Shown here: piece after piece, positions 1 to 7,426 of the stretch
Numbering within the stretch: position 1 is the first letter of the stretch
Layout of the letters: every line of letters starts with the position of its first letter
Assembly (NCBI GenBank): GCA_022360415.1
Contig: JAKSDB010000403.1
Span: 1 to 11,181, forward strand
Direction of reading: 5' to 3'
Length of the DNA stretch: 11,181 nt
From: Chlorobiales bacterium
Lineage (GTDB): Bacteria > Bacteroidota > Chlorobiia > Chlorobiales > Chlorobiaceae
Made by a program: the position numbers and the translations under genes
Notes under the pieces: generated by a model
Told to the model about the DNA's origin: nothing
Seen by the model: only the letters and a program-made list of their open reading frames with translations
Databases searched by the model: none

Positions 1-719
1 AGAGAAAAGCGGTATTTCCGAGAGTTACCGGGAATAATCCTGGCAGGACCTCTACTGTCAAAATGCAACAATGTAAGTATCACAACGAGCGGTACCATAA
101 ACAATACCAGACCCTTGTGAAACAGGCTCATACAGAAAGCGAACAACAAAACTATCGGATAGTAACGAAGATCTTTTTCAGCATGCATTTTAATACCGAA
201 ATACACCGTCAGCATAAAAAACAGGTACTCGTAAGCCTCTCTCATAGGAATAGAACTTAGCAGCCACATGGTCGGTAGCCCCCCAAAAAATGCAAGTGCC
301 CATCTCCTGTACGTATAAAGTCCCGTGATGGACATCAGCTTGAAAAGACAGATGCAGGAAAACATGAAAGCCAGCACCGAAAGCTCCGACGCAAGGAAAA
401 CCGAAGGGCCCAAATAATAAAAAAGCACTCCCAGATAGTTTATATAGAAAGCTGAACCAAGGCCGTATCTCAATTTGAATTCATCCCACAAAGGCAACTC
501 TACAGCTTTGTTGTAAAACACTATTGCGTCAGCGCCCGCACCATAAGTTGTTGAATAAAAGGCATTCGTCAACGCCACAGAATGGCATAGAAAAAGCAGG
601 GACCAGAACAGGACAAGGCTTACGGAATCCCTGCGAAAATCCTTGAAAAGCAATGGCACAGCGAAGCTTACGAGCATCAGATAAAATCCTGCAGCCGTAC
701 CCGGAGTGATGGTTTCCAT
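1..719 (-). CDS. Polytopic membrane protein, Wzy/EpsG-like putative polysaccharide polymerase (partial, C-terminus beyond window)
   Basis: The minus strand stays open for 239 codons from an ATG at 719 to the window edge, so the C-terminal part is missing. The product is strongly hydrophobic, with likely membrane segments near residues 10-25, 33-52, 89-105, 107-128, 138-156, 162-177 and 187-218, and an aromatic-rich, probably periplasmic stretch around residues 53-90 containing YGAGADAIVFYN. A short SSIPMREA motif at 155-162 recalls the conserved Arg-containing loop of EpsG/Wzy-type proteins. In those families the protein joins lipid-linked repeat units in the periplasm; the role here is inferred from topology and from its place downstream of glycosyltransferases, with Wzz in the same locus. 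The start is uncertain: no clear ribosome binding site precedes ATG 719, and the frame stays open 12 codons further upstream without a usual start codon. Another polytopic glycosyltransferase type cannot be excluded. Confidence 0.62.
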   Translation of the reverse strand, partial: METITPGTAAGFYLMLVSFAVPLLFKDFRRDSVSLVLFWSLLFLCHSVALTNAFYSTTYGAGADAIVFYNKAVELPLWDEFKLRYGLGSAFYINYLGVLFYYLGPSVFLASELSVLAFMFSCICLFKLMSITGLYTYRRWALAFFGGLPTMWLLSSIPMREAYEYLFFMLTVYFGIKMHAEKDLRYYPIVLLFAFCMSLFHKGLVLFMVPLVVILTLLHFDSRGPARIIPGNSRKYRFS

Positions 720-734
720 TGTCGAATAATAGTT

Positions 735-752
735 TGGGGTTGTACTACCCCA
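735..752 (-). repeat. Short inverted repeat upstream of the Wzy-like gene
   Basis: On the minus strand TGGGGT is followed after a six-base loop (AGTACA) by its exact complement ACCCCA. It lies 15 bases upstream of the ATG at 719 and so would fold in the leader of the Wzy-like gene. No T-run follows on the transcribed strand, so it does not look like an intrinsic terminator. It may affect translation initiation or may be chance. Confidence 0.25.
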
Positions 753-810
753 GGCTCACCTGATATTACCCTATCAATACCGCGTTATATGAGAAACTGT
801 ACTTTGCTTT

Positions 811-1959
811 TTAGCACCTGCCAGACAGTTCTCTGTAGAGTTCCGCGTAACGACCCGCTGTTGCCGGCAAGCTGAATTCACTAACCACGCGATTGCGAGC
901 CGCATTTCCAAGTGCCAGGCGGTCTTCCTCAGACATGGAAAGTATTTCAAGAATCGAAGCTGCCAGCGCCGCTTCGTCTCCAGGCTGAACAATTCGCCCT
1001 GTATCACCAATAAGCAAAGAGGAATCGCCCACGTCAGTTGCTATGCACGGTACTCCACAGGACATGGCCTCTCCCAATACTATCGGAAACGCCTCTCCCC
1101 ATGATGAACCTGAAAGATAAACATCGAAAGCCGACATCATCCTGGCCATATCGTTTCTTTCACCCAAGAGATGAACCCTACCCCGGAGCCCGGCCATACT
1201 CACAGCTTTCTGAAGGGCGGCATTCTCCGGCGTCACATCACGTCCGATCATGACAAGATGTGCCCTGGACTGTCTTTTTACCACATCGGAAAAAGAACGA
1301 ATAATCCCCAAATGGTTTTTCATGGGATGGTAGCGTGCCGCATGGCCTGCCACTAAAGCATCCTCCGGCAAAACAAGGCCTGCGGCAGCACGGGCGTTGT
1401 TTTTTCCTTTTTCCGCAGGACGAAAACGTTCGCAGTCATAGCCGTTCGGAATAAAAACCGACTTTGCGGCAGGATACCCGATAGCCTCATGCTGTCTCCT
1501 GCTTTTTTGGGAACAGTATACAACACGTGATACGCTGCCTCGCGCCATATACGCACCGATATAGATCAATGCTTTCAACACTCTTTTTTCTTCTTTAAAC
1601 CTGGAGAGGGTATAATGCATACCAAAAAAAACCGGTTTTCTACTATTGGCGGCAATGGATGCTGCAAAGTTACCATGATACATCCAGCCCTGTATCAAGT
1701 CAGGAGTGAAAGCGCGTACATGTTGCCGCAGAAGTTTCCATGCTTTTACGCTGGGAATTCCACGTTGCATCTCAAGATTTTTCACCGGCACTCCCATCGA
1801 GGCAAAATCAAATGCATTTTCACCGGTCAAGCTGATGACAGAATGTTTGAACCCTGAGTCACACGGCAGCGATTCAATCAGCTTATAGAGCATTGTTTCA
1901 GCACCGCCTCGAGAAAGGCTGGTGATAATATGCTGAACTTTAATAATCTTTTCATTCAT
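811..1959 (-). CDS. GT4-family glycosyltransferase (GT-B fold)
   Basis: This 382-residue protein is a retaining GT-B glycosyltransferase that should transfer a sugar from a nucleotide donor to a growing lipid-linked glycan at the cytoplasmic face of the inner membrane. The N-terminal acceptor domain opens with a beta strand and the GGAE motif (residues 18-21), typical of GT4. The C-terminal donor domain has ARYHPMKNH (208-216), LLGERNDM (264-271) and the EX7E signature with E289 and E297, followed by SCGVPCIATDVG (300-311). Length is normal for the family. The open frame extends upstream to 2100, but ATG 1959 matches where GT4 proteins begin and has AGGGA ten bases upstream. A stronger GGGAGG at 2036-2041 lies in the same frame but is not followed by a usual start codon. 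Donor and acceptor sugars cannot be told from sequence. It follows the broken GT4 gene after 219 bp. Confidence 0.93.
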   Translation of the reverse strand: MNEKIIKVQHIITSLSRGGAETMLYKLIESLPCDSGFKHSVISLTGENAFDFASMGVPVKNLEMQRGIPSVKAWKLLRQHVRAFTPDLIQGWMYHGNFAASIAANSRKPVFFGMHYTLSRFKEEKRVLKALIYIGAYMARGSVSRVVYCSQKSRRQHEAIGYPAAKSVFIPNGYDCERFRPAEKGKNNARAAAGLVLPEDALVAGHAARYHPMKNHLGIIRSFSDVVKRQSRAHLVMIGRDVTPENAALQKAVSMAGLRGRVHLLGERNDMARMMSAFDVYLSGSSWGEAFPIVLGEAMSCGVPCIATDVGDSSLLIGDTGRIVQPGDEAALAASILEILSMSEEDRLALGNAARNRVVSEFSLPATAGRYAELYRELSGRC

Positions 1960-2178
1960 AACTAACTTTTCCCTATCATTGCCTGCGCCTTCTGATGCAT
2001 TTGTCAGCTTATATCCAGATGGAAATTTGATGTTACCTCCCAATCGTTTTGTGATCATAAAAAAGCAATACAACTTTGGTCTGGCCCGATTCACCGTCAC
2101 ATAACAGTAAGCCGTAAAAAAGCCATCTCATTTTCGTCATAACCTTGCCAAGCCTTAGAATCATTGACATCAAGTAGA
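1960..2178 (-). other. 219-bp intergenic region between the broken and the intact GT4 genes
   Basis: The longest non-coding stretch in the window. It contains GGGAGG (2036-2041), which resembles a strong ribosome binding site but is not followed by a usual start codon, and a 35-codon open frame (2033-2140) starting with MTKMRWLFYG that has no recognisable relatives. No terminator or convincing promoter was seen. Other gaps in the locus are 26 to 179 bp, so this one may be a scar of a lost piece. Confidence 0.35.
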
Positions 2179-3284
2179 TTAATCTTCCGTCAGCAGTACC
2201 TGTATATAAGAAGAAATAGCCTGTTCCACGCTGAAATCTGCAGCACGCATGGCGGTATCATGTGTGGAAGGCTCAATCAAAGCTGACTCCATAGCAAAAG
2301 CCATTGCATTGACATCCCCCACAGGAACCAGCCTCCCCCATTTGCCGTTTTCAAGAATTTCTGATGGACCGCTTGGACAATCAGTAGATACAACAGGAGT
2401 ACCGCACGCCATTGCCTCCACGAGAACGTTACCGAAACCTTCCCACCTTGAAGAAAGTATGAACAAAGCTGAACAACGCATGTATGCATAGGGATTTGCT
2501 ATAAATCCCGGCAGCGATATATCCTTCTTCAAATCCAGTGTCTCGACTAGGGCTTCAAGTTCAGGTCTTAACGGTCCTTCTCCGAGAATCATCAGACGAG
2601 CCTCCCGGCGTTTCCGCAGCCTGCTAAAGGCCCTGATTAAGAGGGGAAAATCTTTCTGCTGCACCAGTCGACCAACCCCCAGAATGACAGGCGGTTCTCC
2701 AGGATAAAACCAGGGGTGCGCCAAAGGTTCCAGACTGTTTTTGACAAGATCCGAAGTCACAACCGGATTGTAAATAACCCGGATCAATTTCTCCGATAAT
2801 CACAACATTTCAACAAGACCATTGGCAACTCCTTTTGAAACGGTAACAATACTTTCTGCAAAGGGATAGCACAAATGCATAGTATATTTCATTATCTGTG
2901 CTCGCAGAGAATGCGAATGCAAACAGGGCGCTGAGTAATGGTTATGCTCACTTACAATAACTCGAGTCGATACTCGCGAAACCAAACGAGCAACAAGAGT
3001 AATTACATTGACATGGCTCATGACCGAATATACCGCATCAGGACGTTCTTTCTGGAAATAACGTATGAGTCTGGGCAGACAAAAAAGAGTACGTGATAGG
3101 TTTAGGTCCACTATGCGAACATTAGAACAGACATCTCTAAGAAAAGTTCTGCCTTGACTAAAACCAGATCAACCGCTATTCCTTTGGATGCCAAACCATT
3201 GGCTTGTGTTACAGCCACCCGCTCTGCGCCACCGCATCTTAGTGAAGGCAGCAGAATGGCAATTTTGTTCCTCGATCGACTCAT
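2179..3284 (-). pseudogene. GT4-family glycosyltransferase broken by a frameshift and an in-frame TGA
   Basis: Read together, the fragments make a full GT4 glycosyltransferase. From ATG 3284 the frame gives NKIAILLPSLRCGGAERVAV, a typical GT4 start, but after VLVKAE (near 3146-3150) homology moves to another frame (FLRDVCSNVRIVDLNLSRT) while the original frame ends at TAG 3111-3113. The total of 1106 bases is one short of a multiple of three, as expected for loss of a single base. The second frame then meets TGA at 2800-2802, between VEML and LSEKLIRVIYNP, where GT4 relatives usually have a Gly (GGA to TGA would be one change). Beyond it the donor domain is intact, with GVGRLVQQKDFPLL, the EX7E signature (EGFGNVLVE) and ACGTPVVSTDCPSGPSE. 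The 202-residue tail could in theory start at TTG 2787, preceded by GGAG, but would lack the acceptor domain. Two separate lesions argue for real inactivation, though a sequencing error at either site is possible. Confidence 0.85.
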
Positions 3285-3310
3285 ATATCCTGAATATAAT
3301 GCTGTATTTA

Positions 3311-4288
3311 TCAGGATTTCTGTATACTGTTGATCACATTTCTGTCCGGCATTGAACTGTCATCGTATAATTCATCAAAACCAAACTTCTCGAGGATGCC
3401 CATGCCCCTTTCAATCTGCCTCGGGGTCATTTCTTGTTTCCATGACGTGAGAGGCGATGTCCCCTTTATGATATTACTTTCTTTTCCTGCATATTTACTT
3501 GGCTTGTTGATAACTTTGTCACTGAGTTTAACTTGACGTTGATACTGTCCCTTTCTTATGAAATCGAATATTTTGCTTACTTCATGTCCTGGGTTAGTCA
3601 CAACATCCTCATAAAACACTACTTGCACTTTACCAGGATCAAACTGTCGAAGAGGGACATAATTCACTATAGACCAAATGAGTATCTGACACAACAGGTA
3701 ATCATTTTCGCATCTTGTTTTTCTTATTACATCCTCGAATGGTTGAAGATAATCGTCATAAAGGTCCTTCTGGTCAAGCAGCGCCATTGGGTCATTGAGC
3801 CACAACCAGTTTTTCTTTTTACACTTTGATAGAGCTACCGCGAAAGGATTTCGAATCAATAAAATTATTTTTATCTCGGGATAACGTGTTGAAATCCAGT
3901 AAGAAAAAAGATTAGCAAAAATATCTTTCACTAAAAGACCGTTGTAAAGCATGGAATAATTTCCCGCGTCGACTCTTTCATACATATATTTCCCGGTAAA
4001 AACCTCCTCAGCTGCCATTTTCAGGTTTGCGTTCTCATTATTTTCCCTCATATAAAGGTGCGGCATAAAAAAGCCCATTCTTTCATCCAACCATGGATGA
4101 AATGGCTCAAACATTTCTCTATATTTCTTGCGATAATTGATAAGACTGGCAAGCCATGTAGTCCCGCTCCTTCCATCCCCGATTAGCCATACAATCTCTT
4201 TATAATTGTTCAGCAGATAATTTGTGGAGAAAATAACTTTTTGAAGAGGCCATACAATTTCAGTCTTTATTTTCTTTTTTAGCTTCAT
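3311..4288 (-). CDS. PAPS-dependent sulfotransferase (carbohydrate sulfotransferase type)
   Basis: This 325-residue protein has the two cofactor-binding elements of PAPS sulfotransferases. The 5'-phosphosulfate loop GDGRSGTTW lies at residues 37-45 just after a hydrophobic strand (IVWLI), and the 3'-phosphate site LLIRNPFAVALS lies at 143-154, with Arg146 and Ser154 in the expected places. In this family the enzyme moves sulfate from PAPS to a hydroxyl or amino group; placement between glycosyltransferase genes suggests a sugar of the surface glycan as acceptor, which is inference. No signal peptide is obvious, so it probably acts in the cytoplasm before export. ATG 4288 is well supported by AAGGTG at 4295-4300, six bases upstream. 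The gene is clearly AT-rich (3841-3900 is about 32% GC by hand count), like the gene upstream of it and unlike the dehydratase gene. Its stop is 26 bp before the start of the broken GT4 gene. Confidence 0.9.
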   Translation of the reverse strand: MKLKKKIKTEIVWPLQKVIFSTNYLLNNYKEIVWLIGDGRSGTTWLASLINYRKKYREMFEPFHPWLDERMGFFMPHLYMRENNENANLKMAAEEVFTGKYMYERVDAGNYSMLYNGLLVKDIFANLFSYWISTRYPEIKIILLIRNPFAVALSKCKKKNWLWLNDPMALLDQKDLYDDYLQPFEDVIRKTRCENDYLLCQILIWSIVNYVPLRQFDPGKVQVVFYEDVVTNPGHEVSKIFDFIRKGQYQRQVKLSDKVINKPSKYAGKESNIIKGTSPLTSWKQEMTPRQIERGMGILEKFGFDELYDDSSMPDRNVINSIQKS

Positions 4289-4294
4289 TCTTCA

Positions 4295-4300
4295 CACCTT
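4295..4300 (-). promoter_or_regulatory. Ribosome binding site of the sulfotransferase gene
   Basis: AAGGTG on the minus strand lies six bases before ATG 4288. It fixes that start and is one of the clearest Shine-Dalgarno sequences in the window. Confidence 0.6.
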
Positions 4301-4368
4301 AAACAATTCACGTTATATAAATCATCCATATAGCTAAAAAAACTTTTACCTTCTTTGAGCAAAAAAAA

Positions 4369-5475
4369 TCATCTTATATTTTTCATAGCAATAGATAATG
4401 CGTTAAGTATCATCATATCCGGAGCGACATAATGTCTGTAGTAATCCCAATTGTTTATCATCATCATTTTTCTTAAATCAGGATCGTTTATTAGCTGCAT
4501 TGCCTTTTCAACACATTCATAAGGCATTGAAAATTCAAGGTAGTTTACATTCTTCATTAAATTTCCAGGTACATCATATTGCAATTTTTCTGTTATAATA
4601 GCTTTTGAAAAAGCCACATATTCCGCAAACTTCCATCCTATTGACCCTTCTAATCCGGTGGTTGCTACACATATCGGATATTTTCTAAGCAAATTCAAAT
4701 AATTACCTTTTTTTGAATTGATAGCATTATCTATCAATAAATCACTGTAGTTTTCTTTCGTAAATTTGTTATGTATAAATCCTCCATAAAAATTCTGGCC
4801 CAGCTCTTTTCGCAAAGCTCGAATACACGCGGCTCTAAACTCATTATTGTGAATTCTCTCATCTTTTTCTTCTTTATTTCTTACTTCGCATGAATCAGGA
4901 TTATAAGCTGTCACCATAAAGAGGACCTTAGGTTCGAGCGAAGGCAATGGTAATGACTGAAGATGACATAACCTGGGGTGGAACATCAATAAGTTCTTTG
5001 AATCAACTGATTCAATCGAACTTCTTGCCATTTTAACTATCGGATCAGAAACCAACAAACTTCTTTGCAATGCATATAAACTCAATGTATCAGGAAGCAC
5101 CTTATAATTCAGTCCTAAAGGATATATTTTTTCTTTATTATTATGATGGGATTTTGAAATATAGTGGCTTGAGTAGGAGCGCTTGAAATATATATCACAC
5201 TCTTCAAGATGGTGTACCTCGATTTCTTCTCCATCTTGGTTATCGAAAAAGGCAACTATTCTTTTTTTATTTTGATCGAACAACTCCACTCGCAAATGAG
5301 CATGCGTCCAATCCCTGTAATTTTTTAAACTTATTGCATTTCTCTTTCCGTAATTACAAATATTTTGAGTCAACTCAATTACACCTCTTTTCGCAAGCAA
5401 GCCAAAGCCGGTATAAAGCTGCTGAAGATGAGGGCTTACAGAGTGACATAAAAGTTTACATCGTAATGAAGGCAT
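4369..5475 (-). CDS. Putative GT-B-like glycosyltransferase, divergent
   Basis: This 368-residue protein has no family motif I can name with certainty, but its shape suggests a GT-B glycosyltransferase. Residues 1-30 hold CHSVSPHLQQLYTGFGLL; DIYFKRSYS (about 94-102) resembles a segment seen in some bacterial glycosyltransferases; LFMVTAYNP (185-193) looks like the first strand of a donor domain; and TTGLEGSIGWKFAEYVAFSK (272-291) followed by AIITE resembles the nucleotide-sugar-binding loop and helix (r-f-E-y-a-a-x-K-x-i). Context between an ABC flippase and a sulfotransferase supports a role in glycan assembly. The start is uncertain: the frame is open to TTG 5532, but ATG 5475 places the conserved-looking part at the N-terminus; neither has a good ribosome binding site. 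Base composition is very low in GC (4681-4800 about 25% by hand count), suggesting transfer together with the sulfotransferase gene. No membrane segment is evident. Confidence 0.65.
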   Translation of the reverse strand: MPSLRCKLLCHSVSPHLQQLYTGFGLLAKRGVIELTQNICNYGKRNAISLKNYRDWTHAHLRVELFDQNKKRIVAFFDNQDGEEIEVHHLEECDIYFKRSYSSHYISKSHHNNKEKIYPLGLNYKVLPDTLSLYALQRSLLVSDPIVKMARSSIESVDSKNLLMFHPRLCHLQSLPLPSLEPKVLFMVTAYNPDSCEVRNKEEKDERIHNNEFRAACIRALRKELGQNFYGGFIHNKFTKENYSDLLIDNAINSKKGNYLNLLRKYPICVATTGLEGSIGWKFAEYVAFSKAIITEKLQYDVPGNLMKNVNYLEFSMPYECVEKAMQLINDPDLRKMMMINNWDYYRHYVAPDMMILNALSIAMKNIR

Positions 5476-5611
5476 ATCAGATAGCTTTTTGAAAGAAATG
5501 TTCAATGCTGAATGGTTGTATCTACCGGTCAATTCTATCTTTGCTTGTGCGTTCTATCATATTGCAGAGTACCTCATACAAAATCTCGTAAGGGTAAACA
5601 CACATATACAA

Positions 5612-7393
5612 TCATTTCATCCATACACTGTGACCCTCCTGTAAAGCGTCTATCACCTTTTCAGGAGAACCTTCATCTGCAATTCTGCCATCATCGAGCC
5701 TGTACAACCGGTCGCATCTTTCCACAGTGGATAAACGGTGCGCAACAATGATGATTGTTTTATTACCGTGCAGGGCATGAATGGCAGACATCACTTCTCT
5801 CTCAGTAGAAGTATCAAGAGAGCTTGTTGCTTCATCAAGTACAAGGATCTCGGGATCATGGTAGAGTGCCCTTGCAATACCTATTCTTTGCCTCTGTCCG
5901 CCAGACAACGTGATGCCGCGCTCACCCAATACCGCATCGAGCCCGTCTGGCAGGCTTTTGACAAAACTTTCGAGCTGGGCTGCTTTCAAAGCAGACCACA
6001 CAGTGTCTTCATCGATCTTACCGGCAGGAATGCCAAAAGCAACGTTTCTGAGGAGTGTGTCATCGGTAAGAAAAATTGTTTGAGGAACATAACCGATCTG
6101 ACACTGCCACCCCCTCAGATTATTCTGAATATCTTTTCCGTCAACCAGTATGGCACCATCCGAAGGAGGAAGCAGGCCAAGGATAACATCGACAATTGTG
6201 CTCTTTCCGGCTCCGCTCATGCCGATAAAACCAATCGTCTCTCCTTTTTTTATTACAAGCGATATATTTGCAAGAGCCGGATTTTGTTTGCCTGGATAGC
6301 TGTATGAAATCCGGTTTACAGTCAATTCGTGCTTCAGTGAATGATTTCCGGTTTTCGGAAATGAAACCTGCGAACTATCCAAAGCAAGCTCCTCGATAAG
6401 CATATTAACGACCGGATGACTATACCTGATGGTCTGAACTGCAGACAGAATACGGTTAACCGAAGGCATGAGACGAAAAGCAGCAACAGCGAAAAGCCCG
6501 ATTTTCGGAATAATTTCCTCGAACACCTCACCACGGGCAAGCATCGTCAACACCAGCATGACAAATGCCCCTACAGCAATGAGCTCTACCCATAGCTTCG
6601 GGATCTGCTGCATCGTTGCTTCAAGCTGACTGACCCTGGCAACTCTTTTATTGTGAAAGTCATACTGACCCATAAATTCAGACTCCCTTCCAAGAACCTT
6701 CACATCTTTAACACCACCAAGCCCCTGCTGAAGATGCTGGATACGCATTCCCTCATGTTTCTGACGCACTTGACCCCAACGGTCGATATAACTGCGCGTA
6801 ATCCTGTAAAAAACAAGGCCAAGCATGCCAAACAAACCGACAATCGCCATCGCACCCAATGGCTCGATCAAAAAAAGCAGAACACAAAGCGCCAGAAGCA
6901 CCAGCGATTCCCTGACAAGGTGCATTGATGACACCATAAACTTGTTTGAAAACAGAGTTACTTCCGATGTCGCATTGCGTATCAGCTGCGCAGAGTTTCG
7001 CTGCAGGTGAAACGTGTATGTCTTCGACAGATAGGTCTCGAACAACCTTTGTGAAACATCGGCCTGAAGCCTGTAAACAAATCGGTTCTGTCGCCATGCG
7101 AGAAAAACAAGGAAAAGCGCTTTCATAATGTAGACCGCAAGCAGCAACAGCATTCCCCCGATTACAAGCGTTTCCTGATCAGGGTCGCCAAGGATGTCAA
7201 GCAGATGTTTTACCTGTGGGTACTGTATTACGATATCCTTTTGCGTGAACAATGCAAGCGCAGGAACCACAAGCCCTACACCCAGTGTTTCGAGAGCCAT
7301 ACCGACACACATCAACAGGAACAGAACCACAAGTCCCTTTCTTTGAGCCGGTGTCAGCAGGTTGAATAGTTTATGTAGTAATGCGTCGGACAT
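5612..7393 (-). CDS. ABC transporter, fused permease-ATPase (PglK/MsbA-type lipid-linked oligosaccharide flippase)
   Basis: This 593-residue half-transporter joins a six-helix membrane domain (residues about 20-320) to a C-terminal ATPase. The ATPase is complete: Walker A GMSGAGKST (391-399), Q-loop YVPQ (435-438), signature LSGGQRQR (496-503), Walker B ILVLDE (516-521) and the switch His in IIVAHRLST (His552). Such proteins work as homodimers in the inner membrane. Its place in a glycan locus next to a WbpM/PglF-type dehydratase is like that of PglK, which flips undecaprenyl-diphosphate-linked oligosaccharide to the periplasm; that substrate is inferred here, and MsbA-like lipid export is the alternative. 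ATG 7393 is 33 bp after the dehydratase stop, suggesting cotranscription; its ribosome binding site is weak. The following glycosyltransferase gene begins after a 136-bp gap, where composition falls to low GC. Confidence 0.9.
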   Translation of the reverse strand: MSDALLHKLFNLLTPAQRKGLVVLFLLMCVGMALETLGVGLVVPALALFTQKDIVIQYPQVKHLLDILGDPDQETLVIGGMLLLLAVYIMKALFLVFLAWRQNRFVYRLQADVSQRLFETYLSKTYTFHLQRNSAQLIRNATSEVTLFSNKFMVSSMHLVRESLVLLALCVLLFLIEPLGAMAIVGLFGMLGLVFYRITRSYIDRWGQVRQKHEGMRIQHLQQGLGGVKDVKVLGRESEFMGQYDFHNKRVARVSQLEATMQQIPKLWVELIAVGAFVMLVLTMLARGEVFEEIIPKIGLFAVAAFRLMPSVNRILSAVQTIRYSHPVVNMLIEELALDSSQVSFPKTGNHSLKHELTVNRISYSYPGKQNPALANISLVIKKGETIGFIGMSGAGKSTIVDVILGLLPPSDGAILVDGKDIQNNLRGWQCQIGYVPQTIFLTDDTLLRNVAFGIPAGKIDEDTVWSALKAAQLESFVKSLPDGLDAVLGERGITLSGGQRQRIGIARALYHDPEILVLDEATSSLDTSTEREVMSAIHALHGNKTIIIVAHRLSTVERCDRLYRLDDGRIADEGSPEKVIDALQEGHSVWMK

Positions 7394-7426
7394 GTATACT
7401 CAATACAGTTTCATCATTCCCGGCTA

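Noticed and set aside
735..752. Hairpin as an intrinsic terminator for the GT4 gene
   Set aside because: The stem is only six base pairs and no T-run follows on the transcribed strand.
2033..2140. 35-codon open frame starting MTKMRWLFYG
   Set aside because: It is short, has an AAGG only two bases before the ATG, and no recognisable features; better seen as non-coding sequence.
2800..2802. In-frame TGA as a recoded or selenocysteine codon
   Set aside because: GT4 enzymes do not use selenocysteine at this position, the residue expected is Gly, other genes here use TGA as a stop, and the same gene carries a second lesion.
3146..3150. Phase-variable or programmed frameshift in the broken GT4 gene
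   Set aside because: There is no long homopolymer or tandem repeat at the site, only a four-base T run, and the second in-frame stop would still block translation.
4335..4368. Runs of T after the divergent glycosyltransferase stop as a terminator
   Set aside because: The T8 and T7 tracts on the minus strand are not preceded by a GC-rich inverted repeat; they fit the general AT-richness of the region.
5738..6307. 189-codon open frame on the plus strand
   Set aside because: It lies wholly antisense to the ATPase domain of the ABC transporter, whose motifs are complete; the plus-strand product shows no recognisable domain.
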